Assembly (NCBI GenBank): GCA_002491605.1
Contig: DKWG01000054.1
Coordinates: 16,344 to 30,186, forward strand
Origin: Ruminococcus sp. UBA7158
Lineage (GTDB): Bacteria > Bacillota > Clostridia > Oscillospirales > Ruminococcaceae
DNA length: 13,843 bases
Direction: 5' to 3'
Program-made: the position numbers and the translations under genes
Notes under the pieces: generated by a model
What the model was told of the DNA's origin: nothing
The model's input: the letters and a program-made list of their open reading frames with translations, nothing else
Databases searched by the model: none
In this document: positions 5,785-12,650 of the stretch, piece after piece
Numbering within the stretch: position 1 is the stretch's first letter
Layout of the letters: the number at the start of each line of letters is the position of its first letter

Positions 5785-6002
5785 GACAGTACTCCTTTGC
5801 AAAATTAATGCAGTATCCTTGCGGGCACTACAGTGATTAAGTGCACCGATTTCTCGCCGCTTAGCCGCCGGGCGAAAAACAATGCACCGCTGTATCATAG
5901 TGCCTAAGCCTTATAACGTCTGACTGCACCGTCTTACCCACCGCTCGGGCGGCAGATGAAAATAGGGAACAGTCATACCGTATCGCTTTGCCTTTATGAT
6001 AT
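5785..6002 (-). promoter_or_regulatory. Long structured leader of the solute-binding gene
   Basis: About 218 nt lie between predicted transcription start and ATG. TGCACCG (plus strand) recurs three times at 5842-5848, 5883-5889 and 5925-5931, spaced 41 and 42 bp. On the transcript strand TTTTTCGCC can pair with GGCGAGAAA (9 bp, one G-U) around a GC-rich loop (5849-5881), and CACTA with TAGTG around it. No known riboswitch was recognised. Confidence 0.35.
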
Positions 6003-6008
6003 AATAAT

Positions 6009-6037
6009 ATTATACTCTTATATCATTTCCTTTTCAA
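6009..6037 (-). promoter_or_regulatory. Sigma-A promoter of solute-binding gene
   Basis: On the minus strand, TTGAAA (6032-6037), a 17-bp spacer and a perfect TATAAT (6009-6014). Confidence 0.8.
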
Positions 6038-6079
6038 CTGTCAGTTTAGCTAACGCTTTACGCCGTTTTTATACACTTT

Positions 6080-6124
6080 GCACATATGCAAAATAAAATG
6101 CAACATTTTATTTTGCATATGTGC
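6080..6124. repeat. 45-nt perfect inverted repeat (21-bp arms, 3-nt loop)
   Basis: The left arm starts GCACATATGCAAAATAAAAT and is fully complementary to the right arm ending TTATTTTGCATATGTGC; the loop is CAA. No T-run follows on either strand, so it is not a standard terminator. It sits ~42 bp upstream of the solute-binding gene -35 box, in a gap (5785-6355) that otherwise holds the leader, promoter and the exporter terminator. It may be an operator or an inserted fold-back element. Confidence 0.6.
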
Positions 6125-6294
6125 GATAATGACAAGAGAAGTTTAGGAAAAGTGAGCGTAAACGCTAAAGCACCAAAAGCATTTAAGTGTAAATGACGTC
6201 TGTATTATAACGTTTTCTGATCGATAAAATACTACTGTTTTAAAATCGTGTAAAAATTCCGTTTAATATTTTAATATTTCGACGGTATATAAAG

Positions 6295-6330
6295 CAGGAC
6301 TGCCGGGAATTTTGCCCCTTTGCAGTCCTG
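6295..6330 (-). terminator. Terminator-like hairpin after ABC exporter operon
   Basis: CAGGACTGC (6295-6303) pairs perfectly with GCAGTCCTG (6322-6330), with an inner GGG/CCC. It lies 26 bp past the exporter stop. The following U-tract on the minus strand is weak (CTTTATAT). Confidence 0.6.
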
Positions 6331-6355
6331 TAAAAGCTTTATTATACTTATTTGA

Positions 6356-8266
6356 TTACTCCAGCTCAAACGCTCCGGTATAGAGCTGATAATACTGACC
6401 CTTGGCATTAATAAGCTCGTCATGGCTTCCGCGCTCTATAATGCTTCCGTGATCCAAAACAATTATAACATCTGAGTTTTTAACTGTTGAAAGTCTGTGC
6501 GCTATAACGAATACCGTTCTTCCGACCATTAAAGCGTCCATTCCCCTCTGAACAATCGCTTCGGTTCGTGTATCGATAGAGCTTGTCGCTTCGTCTAAAA
6601 TCATAACAGGCGGATCTGCTACAGCCGCTCTTGCAATTGACAGCAGCTGACGCTGTCCCTGAGACAGATTTGAGCCGTTTTCACGCAGCATTGTTGAATA
6701 TCCGTCCGGAAGTCTTGTTATGAAGTCGTCAGCACCTGCAAGCTCAGCCGCCGCTATACACTCCTCGTCCGAGGCTTCAAGCCTGCCGTAGCGGATGTTG
6801 TCCATAACCGTTCCGGTAAACAGGTTTGTGTCCTGCAAAACGATTCCCAAGGAGTGGCGAAGGTCGTTCTTTTTAATCTTGTTGATGTTTATGCCGTCGT
6901 AACGGATTTTGCCGTCCGCAATGTCGTAGAATCTGTTTATGAGGTTTGTTATCGTGGTTTTTCCTGCTCCTGTCGCCCCGACAAACGCAACCTTCTGACC
7001 GGGTCTTGCGTATAAGGAAACGTCCCTGAGAACAGGCTTGCCCTCCTCGTATTCAAAGTCGACGTCGAAAAGCCTTACGTCTCCCTGAAGCTCGGTATAG
7101 GTAACGCTTCCGTCCTGATGCGGATGCTTCCATGCCCATCTTCCTGTTCTCTCGGGGCACTCTGTAAGCTCTCCGTTTTCCTCACGGGCGTTTACCAATG
7201 TGACATAGCCGTCGTCAGCCTCGGCAGGTGAATCCATCATGTCAAATATTCTCTTTGTTCCTGCCATACCCATGACTATTGCGTTTATCTGGTGTGATAT
7301 CTGATTGATGTTTCCGGTAAACTGCTTTGTCATGTTCAAAAACGGCACGACGATGCTAATAGATATCGCCGCTCCCTTTAAGCTTATGTTCGGAACGTTG
7401 AATATAAGCAAAATTCCTCCTGCAAGCGCAACTATAACATACAAAATGTTGCCGATGTTATTGAGTATAGGACCTAAGATGTTAGCGTACTTATTGGCGC
7501 GGTCGGCGTCCTCAAAAAGCGATTGGTTGAGCTTTTCAAAATCCGACTTTGCCTCCTCCTCGTGGCAGAATACCTTAACGACCTTTTCACCGTTCATAAT
7601 TTCCTCGGCAAAGCCCTCAAGCTTTCCCAAGGACGTCTGCTGCTTGAAGAAGTATTTTGCAGAGCCGCCGCCTATTTTCCTTACAATAACCGTCATCAGC
7701 GCAACTCCGGAGATAACTATAACCGTCATCGGTACGCTAAGGTATATCATTATAACAAAAAGCGTGGTAATGCTCGTTGCCGACATCAAAAGCTGGGGAA
7801 GGCTTTGTGATATCATTTGTCGAAGTGTGTCGATATCGTTTGTGTATCGACTCATTATGTCGCCGTGGTCGTTTTGGTCGAAGAATTTAATCGGCAGGTA
7901 CTGCATATTGCCGAACATCTTCACTCTGAGCTTTTTAAGCGTTCCCTGAGTTATAAACGCCATAAGCTGGGCAAAGGTGAAGTCAGCCGCAAGCGACAAA
8001 AGATATAAGGACGCCAAAATTGCAACAAGTGTGAAAATCCTTGTTGAAACATCGCCCCATGTCGGATTGCTTTCGATGATTTCAAAGATTTTCTGCTGGA
8101 ATATAGCCGGAAGGCTTCTTATAACCGAATTGAATATGATGAGAAAAATAGTAAAAGGGAGCATGACGGGATAAAAGCTGAGCATCAGCTTAAACAGCCT
8201 TCCTAAAAGTCCCTTTTTGTTTTGAACAACAGTCTTTCCCGATTTACCTGCGCTGTTCTTACTCAC
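6356..8266 (-). CDS. Heterodimeric ABC exporter subunit, catalytic half (TMD-NBD)
   Basis: A 636-aa half-transporter: an N-terminal six-helix exporter domain (about residues 25-330) and a C-terminal ATPase. Visible motifs are Walker A GATGAGKT (430-437), Q-loop Q478, signature LSQGQ (534-538, replacing LSGGQ), Walker B VMILDE (554-559, with catalytic Glu) and the switch histidine in IAHRLST (H590). Between TMD and NBD there is an extra ~40-residue segment rich in Trp/Glu/His (about 355-395), seen in some clostridial homologues. Its start overlaps the upstream gene by 4 bases (ATGA), so translation is coupled and subunits are made together. With the upstream 588-aa subunit it should form a BmrCD/LmrCD/TM287-288-like exporter in the cytoplasmic membrane. 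The substrate (drug, lipid or peptide) is unknown. Confidence 0.92.
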   Translation of the reverse strand: MSKNSAGKSGKTVVQNKKGLLGRLFKLMLSFYPVMLPFTIFLIIFNSVIRSLPAIFQQKIFEIIESNPTWGDVSTRIFTLVAILASLYLLSLAADFTFAQLMAFITQGTLKKLRVKMFGNMQYLPIKFFDQNDHGDIMSRYTNDIDTLRQMISQSLPQLLMSATSITTLFVIMIYLSVPMTVIVISGVALMTVIVRKIGGGSAKYFFKQQTSLGKLEGFAEEIMNGEKVVKVFCHEEEAKSDFEKLNQSLFEDADRANKYANILGPILNNIGNILYVIVALAGGILLIFNVPNISLKGAAISISIVVPFLNMTKQFTGNINQISHQINAIVMGMAGTKRIFDMMDSPAEADDGYVTLVNAREENGELTECPERTGRWAWKHPHQDGSVTYTELQGDVRLFDVDFEYEEGKPVLRDVSLYARPGQKVAFVGATGAGKTTITNLINRFYDIADGKIRYDGININKIKKNDLRHSLGIVLQDTNLFTGTVMDNIRYGRLEASDEECIAAAELAGADDFITRLPDGYSTMLRENGSNLSQGQRQLLSIARAAVADPPVMILDEATSSIDTRTEAIVQRGMDALMVGRTVFVIAHRLSTVKNSDVIIVLDHGSIIERGSHDELINAKGQYYQLYTGAFELE

Positions 8267-10029
8267 TCGGCTTCACCTCCATCTTTAGAATCGGCTTTGT
8301 TCTGCGAGATGTATATCTCACGGTATATGTCTGATTTTTTAATAAGCTCCTCGTGTGTGCCGATGTCGGCAATGTGACCGGAATCCATAACGATGATTCT
8401 GTCTGCGTCCTCAACGGAAGCTGTTCTCTGAGCGATTATCAGCTTTGTCGTTTCGGGGATATATCGGCGCATTGCGGCTCTAATCTTAGCGTCGGTCTTG
8501 GTGTCGACTGCGCTGGTTGAGTCGTCAAGTATAAGTATCTTGGGCTTTTTGAGGAGCGCTCTTGCGATGCAAAGGCGCTGCTTCTGACCGCCCGAGACGT
8601 TTGTGCCGCCCTGCTCTATATATGTATCGTATTTATCGGGGAAGGTTTCGATAAACTCATCTGCGCAGGCCATTCGGCAGGCGCTTATTATCTCCTCGTC
8701 GGTGGCGTCCTTGTTGCCCCAGCGAAGGTTTTCTTTAATTGTGCCCGAGAACAAAAGATTCTTTTGCAGTACGACGGAAACGCTGTTTCTGAGCGTCTCA
8801 AGGTCGTAGTCCTTGACGTTTACTCCGCCAACCCTTACCTCGCCCTCGGTGGCGTCATAAAGCCTTGAGATAAGCTGAATCAGGGACGATTTTGAAGAGC
8901 CCGTTCCGCCGATTATACCTATTGTCTCGCCCGACCTGATATGAAGGTCTATTCCCTCAAGGGCGTTCTTTTTAGCCTTCTTGGAATACTTGAAGCTGAC
9001 GTTGTCAAAGTCTACAGCACCGCTTGCGACATTGTAAACAGGGTTTTCGGGATTTTCAAGGGTAGATTCCTCGGACAATACCTCACATACTCTCTTTGCC
9101 GACTCCTCAGCCATTGTTATCATAACAAAAATCATGGAGAGCATCATCAGGCTTGAAAGCATCATGAAGCTGTATGTCAAAAGCGCAGACATCTGACCGA
9201 CGTCCAAGTCAAGTCCCATAGTGGTTATAACCGTATACGAGCCGAAGGTAAGTGTAAATATCATAACGGCATAGAGGCAGAACTGCATCAAAGGACCGTT
9301 TAAGGCGACTATTCTTTCGGCAACGGTGAAGTCACGGCAGACGTCCTCGGCGGCGGTGCTGAACTTCTTTTGCTCGTAGTCCTCACGGACAAACGACTTG
9401 ACAACCCTCATGCCCTTGATATTTTCCTGGATAGAGCTGTTTAGGTTGTCGTACTTTTTAAATACGCTCCTGAATCTCGGCATGGCTTTTTTGGATATCA
9501 AAAACAGTCCCACGCCTAAAATCGGAACTACCAAAACAAATATCCAGCCCATTTTTCCGCCCATGACAAACGCCATTATAAAGGCGAATATGAGCATAAG
9601 CGGCGAACGTATGGCTGTCCTTATAATCATCATGTAGGCGTTTTGGATATTGGAGACGTCGGTTGTCAGCCTTGTGACGAGCGACGAGGTCGAAAAGCGG
9701 TCGATGTTTTCAAAGGAATAGCTCTGAATTTTGGCAAACATATCGCTTCTTAAATTCTTCGCAAAGCCGCATGATGCAGTTGAGCAGGTAAAACCGGCGG
9801 CAGAACCGCAGGCAAGAGAAACAAGCGACATTAATGCCAATATTCCGCCCGTCTTTAAAATAACGTCTATTCCGGCACCGGCTTTAATCTGATTGACAAG
9901 GTTGGCAATGATAAACGGCAATGCGCACTCTAAAATAACCTCAAGAGTTACAAACACAGGCGTTATCAGAGCTGCTTTTTTATATTCCCGGATACTTTTA
10001 GATAGTTGTTTAAGCATTCTTGTGTTCAT
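8263..10029 (-). CDS. Heterodimeric ABC exporter subunit, degenerate-site half (TMD-NBD)
   Basis: A 588-aa first gene of the exporter operon: exporter TMD (about residues 18-310), then NBD with Walker A GGTGSSKS (374-381), Q-loop Q422, canonical-type signature VSGGQ (478-482), Walker B ILILDD (Asp503 where the catalytic Glu belongs) and Gln534 in IIAQRTAS instead of the switch histidine. Its own ATP site is therefore expected to be hydrolysis-poor. It completes the competent site of the partner with its intact signature, while the partner's LSQGQ faces this degenerate site. That asymmetry is the hallmark of heterodimeric exporters. GAAAGGAA just before ATG supports the start. It is driven by the promoter at 10079-10107. 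No MarR/TetR regulator gene lies beside it. Confidence 0.92.
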   Translation of the reverse strand: MNTRMLKQLSKSIREYKKAALITPVFVTLEVILECALPFIIANLVNQIKAGAGIDVILKTGGILALMSLVSLACGSAAGFTCSTASCGFAKNLRSDMFAKIQSYSFENIDRFSTSSLVTRLTTDVSNIQNAYMMIIRTAIRSPLMLIFAFIMAFVMGGKMGWIFVLVVPILGVGLFLISKKAMPRFRSVFKKYDNLNSSIQENIKGMRVVKSFVREDYEQKKFSTAAEDVCRDFTVAERIVALNGPLMQFCLYAVMIFTLTFGSYTVITTMGLDLDVGQMSALLTYSFMMLSSLMMLSMIFVMITMAEESAKRVCEVLSEESTLENPENPVYNVASGAVDFDNVSFKYSKKAKKNALEGIDLHIRSGETIGIIGGTGSSKSSLIQLISRLYDATEGEVRVGGVNVKDYDLETLRNSVSVVLQKNLLFSGTIKENLRWGNKDATDEEIISACRMACADEFIETFPDKYDTYIEQGGTNVSGGQKQRLCIARALLKKPKILILDDSTSAVDTKTDAKIRAAMRRYIPETTKLIIAQRTASVEDADRIIVMDSGHIADIGTHEELIKKSDIYREIYISQNKADSKDGGEAE

Positions 10030-10078
10030 TTTTCCTTTCTTTTTGAAATTAATTAATTATTTAATTTTAACGAGTATT

Positions 10079-10107
10079 ATTTTACCGCTTAGAAATTTTA
10101 ATGTCAA
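10079..10107 (-). promoter_or_regulatory. Sigma-A promoter of ABC exporter operon
   Basis: On the minus strand, TTGACA (10102-10107), a 17-bp spacer and TAAAAT (10079-10084), ~50 bp upstream of the first exporter gene. Confidence 0.8.
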
Positions 10108-10182
10108 GCGTTATAGAATTTTTTGCTTATTTATGACAATCGGCCGTCCGTAATTCATGAGTTTTTGATGGTTTCGGCAAAA

Positions 10183-10211
10183 TAAAAAAGGTACTCTTGA
10201 AGTACCTTTTC
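10183..10211. terminator. Intrinsic terminator-like hairpin between exporter and cassette B
   Basis: AAAAGGTACT (10186-10195) pairs perfectly with AGTACCTTTT (10201-10210) around CTTGA. On the minus strand it is followed by TTTTTTATTTT. It would stop transcripts arriving from cassette B or the zinc-ribbon operon before the exporter promoter. Confidence 0.65.
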
Positions 10212-10256
10212 ATATGATGATTGAGTGCGATTTTCGATTGGAGTGATTAAAGGACG

Positions 10257-10291
10257 GCTCATATATTAGGTTAACCTTATGAGCGATTTTT
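10257..10291 (+). terminator. Upstream insulating terminator of cassette B
   Basis: GCTCATA pairs with TATGAGC (10278-10284) with AGG/CCT inside the loop, followed by GATTTTT. It takes the place of the AACCG...CGGTT hairpin in cassettes A and C. Confidence 0.55.
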
Positions 10292-10311
10292 AAGTTAAAA
10301 CGGTAATAATG

Positions 10312-10340
10312 TTGCAATGCGCCGAATTATATGTTATAAT
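10312..10340 (+). promoter_or_regulatory. Toxin B promoter
   Basis: TTGCAA (10312-10317), a 17-bp spacer and TATAAT (10335-10340). The predicted mRNA runs from ~10347 to ~10662. Confidence 0.85.
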
Positions 10341-10400
10341 CTGCCTGCAAGGCAGCAATGAAGACCGATTTTGTCTGCGGATAAAGCCCGGCTTTCATAG

Positions 10401-10427
10401 GTTGTTTCTCCGTTGGGAGGTGACAAC
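10401..10427 (+). promoter_or_regulatory. Shine-Dalgarno-sequestering hairpin of toxin B
   Basis: GTTGT (10401-10405) pairs with ACAAC (10423-10427) and CTCC pairs with GGAG of the ribosome site around loop GTTG. The same structure is at 4040-4066. In cassette C unrelated bases form the equivalent fold (CACTTCC with GGAGGTG, 12518-12538). Confidence 0.6.
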
Positions 10428-10511
10428 ATGAGTGTGAGCGACGTAATTTTATTACTTAATCTTCTCGCTGTTGTTATCTTTGGAGTTATTAATATAACTA
10501 AAAAGAAATAA
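10428..10511 (+). CDS. Type I toxin B, 27-aa hydrophobic peptide
   Basis: Same peptide as toxin A: MSVSDVILLLNLLAVV..., a single membrane helix and KKK at the C-terminus. GGAGG at 10416-10420 is 7 nt from the ATG and lies in a hairpin. The stop and the Lys codons AAA-AAG-AAA-TAA are, on the other strand, the U-tract of the antitoxin RNA terminator. Function as a membrane-acting type I toxin is inferred from size, hydrophobicity, basic tail and the antisense RNA layout. It differs from toxin A by one silent base (AGT/AGC Ser4). Confidence 0.8.
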   Translation: MSVSDVILLLNLLAVVIFGVINITKKK

Positions 10512-10597
10512 CCGCACCTAAGCGGTACGGCGTTTCCTTCGACAGTAAATCGATATTTGAGGAACGACCGCTATCGCAAGTAGCAGCCGCCTTGTTG
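10497..10597 (-). ncRNA. Antisense antitoxin RNA B (~100 nt)
   Basis: Starts ~7 nt after its -10 box and ends at hairpin ACCGC-TTAGGT-GCGGT followed by TATTTCTTTTT. It is complementary to the toxin B 3' region. Its internal hairpin GCTA/TAGC replaces GCCA/TGGC of copies A and C, a compensatory change that supports a folded RNA. Confidence 0.72.
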
Positions 10598-10603
10598 TTT
10601 TTT

Positions 10604-10631
10604 ATTATACCACAAAAGTTTCATCTGTCAA
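10604..10631 (-). promoter_or_regulatory. Antitoxin RNA B promoter
   Basis: On the minus strand, TTGACA (10626-10631), a 16-bp spacer ending in TGG, and TATAAT (10604-10609). The -35 box overlaps the toxin terminator by two bases. Confidence 0.85.
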
Positions 10632-10662
10632 CCGTTTCGAATAGTTTTCGGAGCGGTTTTTT
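10630..10662 (+). terminator. Toxin B mRNA terminator
   Basis: AACCGTTTCGAA (10630-10641) pairs with TTCGGAGCGGTT (10647-10658; two G-U pairs on this strand), loop TAGTT, then a T6 run. Confidence 0.75.
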
Positions 10663-10773
10663 CTGCGGTTTTAATCGTTCTTATATTCTGTTTTTCCGCT
10701 AATCTATAGAGCTATTCTTTACCCATGCGCAAAGAAGTGCAGCAAAAGCAGTTATAATGCCGATTTTTCTGAT

Positions 10774-11652
10774 TCAGAATCTTTCTCTGTAAAATCCGTC
10801 GCAATTGAATATCCTTTTAAGTATATCCAGCTTGAACTTATTGCGCATTCGTTCAACCACAATAGCTTCTATTTCCTGACGCTCAAAATGATCATACCTG
10901 CATTCATCACCGCAATTATGACAGCAGTTCTGATAGCAAATGAAGGAATTGCAATTTGAGCACAGCCCATAGGTTCTCGCAATCAGTTCGCCGTCTTCGG
11001 CAATAGAATGATTTCCTATTTTAACGGTATTGTCTATGTAATCGTCAATACAGATAATATCAACACAGTCAAAGCTGTCACAATTCATGCAGTAGCTCGT
11101 TATATCAAAGCTCTTTTTGCAGTCGGAACAGCTGAATATAGACTTATCCCCATTGTCAGAGTACCATCTGCTTTGATTATTGTTATAAGAAGTCGGTGTA
11201 AAGACGCACTCACCGTTGTCATTAGTTCGATGGATTTCAACCTTTGTATTCTTACCTGCACAATATGGACACGGATATAATCCGACAGCCACTGCTATAT
11301 TGATTTTTCCGTACGATTCAACCGAAGCCTTCAGGTCGAGGTCGGTAGGAATAATTTTATATACCGTCTCAAGAACCTCGCTGCTGTTCAGCTGATTGTA
11401 GAAGGGATGCAGCTTGACCATTTCTGCAGCATATTTCCTCAGAGCAAGGCAGTCCTCGCTCAGCAGATAGGCTTCTTCATCGCCTTCGCCGGCGGTATCA
11501 GGCTCCTCACAATCCTTTTGCTCTGAATATGTATATGACGCTTTATCAGTTTCTGTGCCTTTCGGCTGAGACTCAGAAGACTTCTGATTGTGCAAAGCAA
11601 TACCCGAACTAAGGATTGAAATTGCCACTATTACTGCTGTAAAACGAGTCAT
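10774..11652 (-). CDS. Secreted or membrane-anchored multi-zinc-ribbon protein
   Basis: A 292-aa protein whose family was not recognised. Residues 3-20 form a hydrophobic signal/anchor (FTAVIVAISILSSGIAL), followed by a polar acidic linker (to ~60), a helical region (~62-115), then a Cys-rich half with five CxxC knuckles: CPYC 128-131, CSDC 175-178, CMNC 188-191, CSNC 231-234 and CHNC 244-247, plus extra Cys/His. Paired CxxC motifs indicate at least two zinc ribbons. Such domains are common in the cytoplasm but rare in exported proteins of Gram-positives, where disulfide or metal sensing outside the membrane could be involved. The start overlaps the upstream gene by 4 bases (ATGA) with GAGGGTG upstream, so the two are translationally coupled. 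Direction is the same as antitoxin RNA B. Function unknown. Confidence 0.75.
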   Translation of the reverse strand: MTRFTAVIVAISILSSGIALHNQKSSESQPKGTETDKASYTYSEQKDCEEPDTAGEGDEEAYLLSEDCLALRKYAAEMVKLHPFYNQLNSSEVLETVYKIIPTDLDLKASVESYGKINIAVAVGLYPCPYCAGKNTKVEIHRTNDNGECVFTPTSYNNNQSRWYSDNGDKSIFSCSDCKKSFDITSYCMNCDSFDCVDIICIDDYIDNTVKIGNHSIAEDGELIARTYGLCSNCNSFICYQNCCHNCGDECRYDHFERQEIEAIVVERMRNKFKLDILKRIFNCDGFYRERF

Positions 11653-12137
11653 TTTAATTCACCCTCATAATGTCCGGACAAAACTATGTCGGAATACTCT
11701 TTAAAGTTGATATATGTAGATCTATTGCTGTATCCATTGTAATCAAGATAAGTGGAACAGACATTAGTAGTGAGTATTCCTCCTCCCTCGACATGGTTAT
11801 GTGTAACCTCATGTATGTGCTGTGTGTAAGTATCATAAGAGCTGCCACATGCACTACAATAACAATAAGTTTCACAATATACACGTATCAGCATGCAATC
11901 ACCAAGGTGTCTGGTTCCCAAAATATATTCGTTTCGATACGGGCAGGTAAGTGATTCCGTTAGGTTACCAACAATAGTGCCATAACATTGCCTTGTTGCA
12001 GAGTTAGTTGTATGACATATGGAGCACGTATAAGTCTTTGCTGCAAAAACATTAAGACACATCAAAGAGGTTGCAATAATAATGCATAATATAATTGCAA
12101 TCAGCTTCTTCACATTGATCATTTTTCTTGTTTTCAT
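11649..12137 (-). CDS. Secreted cysteine/histidine-rich protein with signal peptide
   Basis: A 162-aa protein. The N-terminus KTRKMINVKKLIAIILCIIIATSLMCLNVFAA is a signal peptide with probable cleavage after AA (residues 32-33). The mature part has CSIC at 38-41, CETYCYCSACG (88-98) and a His cluster HIHEVTHNHVE (107-117), suggesting metal binding by a zinc-ribbon-like fold. No family was recognised. The start at 12137 is preferred over 12149 because the AAAGGA ribosome site directly abuts the 12149 ATG. It is the first gene of a two-gene operon with the larger Cys-rich protein. The two may be partners that bind each other or a common metal outside the cell, which is inference. The ~1.4-kb operon lies between two toxin-antitoxin cassettes. 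Confidence 0.72.
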   Translation of the reverse strand: MKTRKMINVKKLIAIILCIIIATSLMCLNVFAAKTYTCSICHTTNSATRQCYGTIVGNLTESLTCPYRNEYILGTRHLGDCMLIRVYCETYCYCSACGSSYDTYTQHIHEVTHNHVEGGGILTTNVCSTYLDYNGYSNRSTYINFKEYSDIVLSGHYEGELK

Positions 12138-12221
12138 TTTGGTTACCATCCTTTTTTAAAATTTGGCATAATGGTTGGCTACTGATAACATGTATATTAG
12201 CTATTGTGTAACCATTAAATA

Positions 12222-12260
12222 CCTTAATTTAAGGATATCATAACAATTTTAAAATGTCAA
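12222..12260 (-). promoter_or_regulatory. Promoter of the Cys-rich operon with adjacent palindrome
   Basis: On the minus strand, TTGACA (12255-12260), a 17-bp spacer and TATCCT (12232-12237). A 13-bp palindrome CCTTAA-T-TTAAGG (12222-12234) overlaps the -10, a good position for a repressor. Confidence 0.6.
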
Positions 12261-12370
12261 TATATAGATTTAATTTTTTATAAATAATGTCGAATCAGCA
12301 ATTATAAGAAAGAGCAGCCACCAAAACGGTAAGTTGCTCAGTTGCTTTTCTATATAAATTTTCATATGTC

Positions 12371-12399
12371 AACCGTTTCGAATAGTTTTCGGAGCGGTT
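12371..12399 (+). terminator. Upstream insulating terminator of cassette C
   Basis: Same AACCGTTTCGAA/TTCGGAGCGGTT hairpin as the toxin terminators, but followed by only TTTATG, so termination may be weaker. Confidence 0.5.
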
Positions 12400-12422
12400 T
12401 ATGAGTTAAAGCGGCAATAATG

Positions 12423-12451
12423 TTGCAATATTCCGAATTATGTGTTATAAT
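12423..12451 (+). promoter_or_regulatory. Toxin C promoter
   Basis: TTGCAA (12423-12428), a 17-bp spacer and TATAAT (12446-12451), as in cassettes A and B. Confidence 0.85.
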
Positions 12452-12545
12452 CTGCCTGCAAGGCGGCAATGAAGACCGGTTTTGTCTGTAGGCGAAACCC
12501 GGCTTTCATAGGTTGTTCACTTCCTATTGCGGGAGGTGAGTGCAT

Positions 12546-12650
12546 ATGAGTAATGTATATGTTACATTAAGCGATATGCTTAATTACACTATTGTACTTA
12601 TATCGCTTGTTACTCTGGTAATAGCTATTATCAGCAATAACAAGAAATAA
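12546..12650 (+). CDS. Type I toxin C, 34-aa hydrophobic peptide
   Basis: Begins MSNVYVTLSDMLNYTIVL and ends in ISNNKK. It has one membrane helix (about residues 12-30), a polar N-terminus and a basic tail. Sequence identity with toxins A/B is low, but the position, hydrophobic profile, Ser-Asp before the helix and Lys end are shared, so it is a diverged homologue or functional analogue. GGAGG (12532-12536) is 9 nt upstream and paired with CACTTCC (12518-12524). A leader ORF starting at 12469 ends on TGA overlapping this ATG. The antitoxin RNA from 12793 overlaps its 3' end. Confidence 0.75.
   Translation: MSNVYVTLSDMLNYTIVLISLVTLVIAIISNNKK

Larger units (their letters stand above)
10257..10680 (+). 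repeat. Type I toxin-antitoxin cassette B (copy 2 of 3)
   Basis: Same unit as 3793-4207 but on the plus strand: insulating hairpin, toxin promoter, leader, 27-aa toxin, antisense RNA with opposing promoter, and terminator. The toxin region is almost identical to cassette A. The upstream insulator differs in sequence from that of A and C but ends in the same TTTTTAAGTTAAA. Confidence 0.85.

Noticed and set aside
5785..5898. N-terminal extension of the solute-binding protein frame
   Set aside because: The extra 38 residues precede a clear lipoprotein signal with its own Shine-Dalgarno site, so the region is leader RNA, not coding.
6155..6166. AGCGTAAACGCT as a LacI/CcpA-type operator
   Set aside because: Only 5-bp arms and a centre that does not match the CG-centred consensus of that family; a loosely similar site near 6051 is not enough to call it.
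7305..7949. Plus-strand 214-aa frame opposite the ABC exporter
   Set aside because: Entirely antisense to conserved exporter membrane-domain codons; its hydrophobic composition is explained by the complementary strand.
12300..12356. GAGCA/TGCTC stem with repeated GTTGCT upstream of cassette C
   Set aside because: Short, imperfect and without a convincing T-run or homologue in the other cassettes, so it was not called as a terminator.
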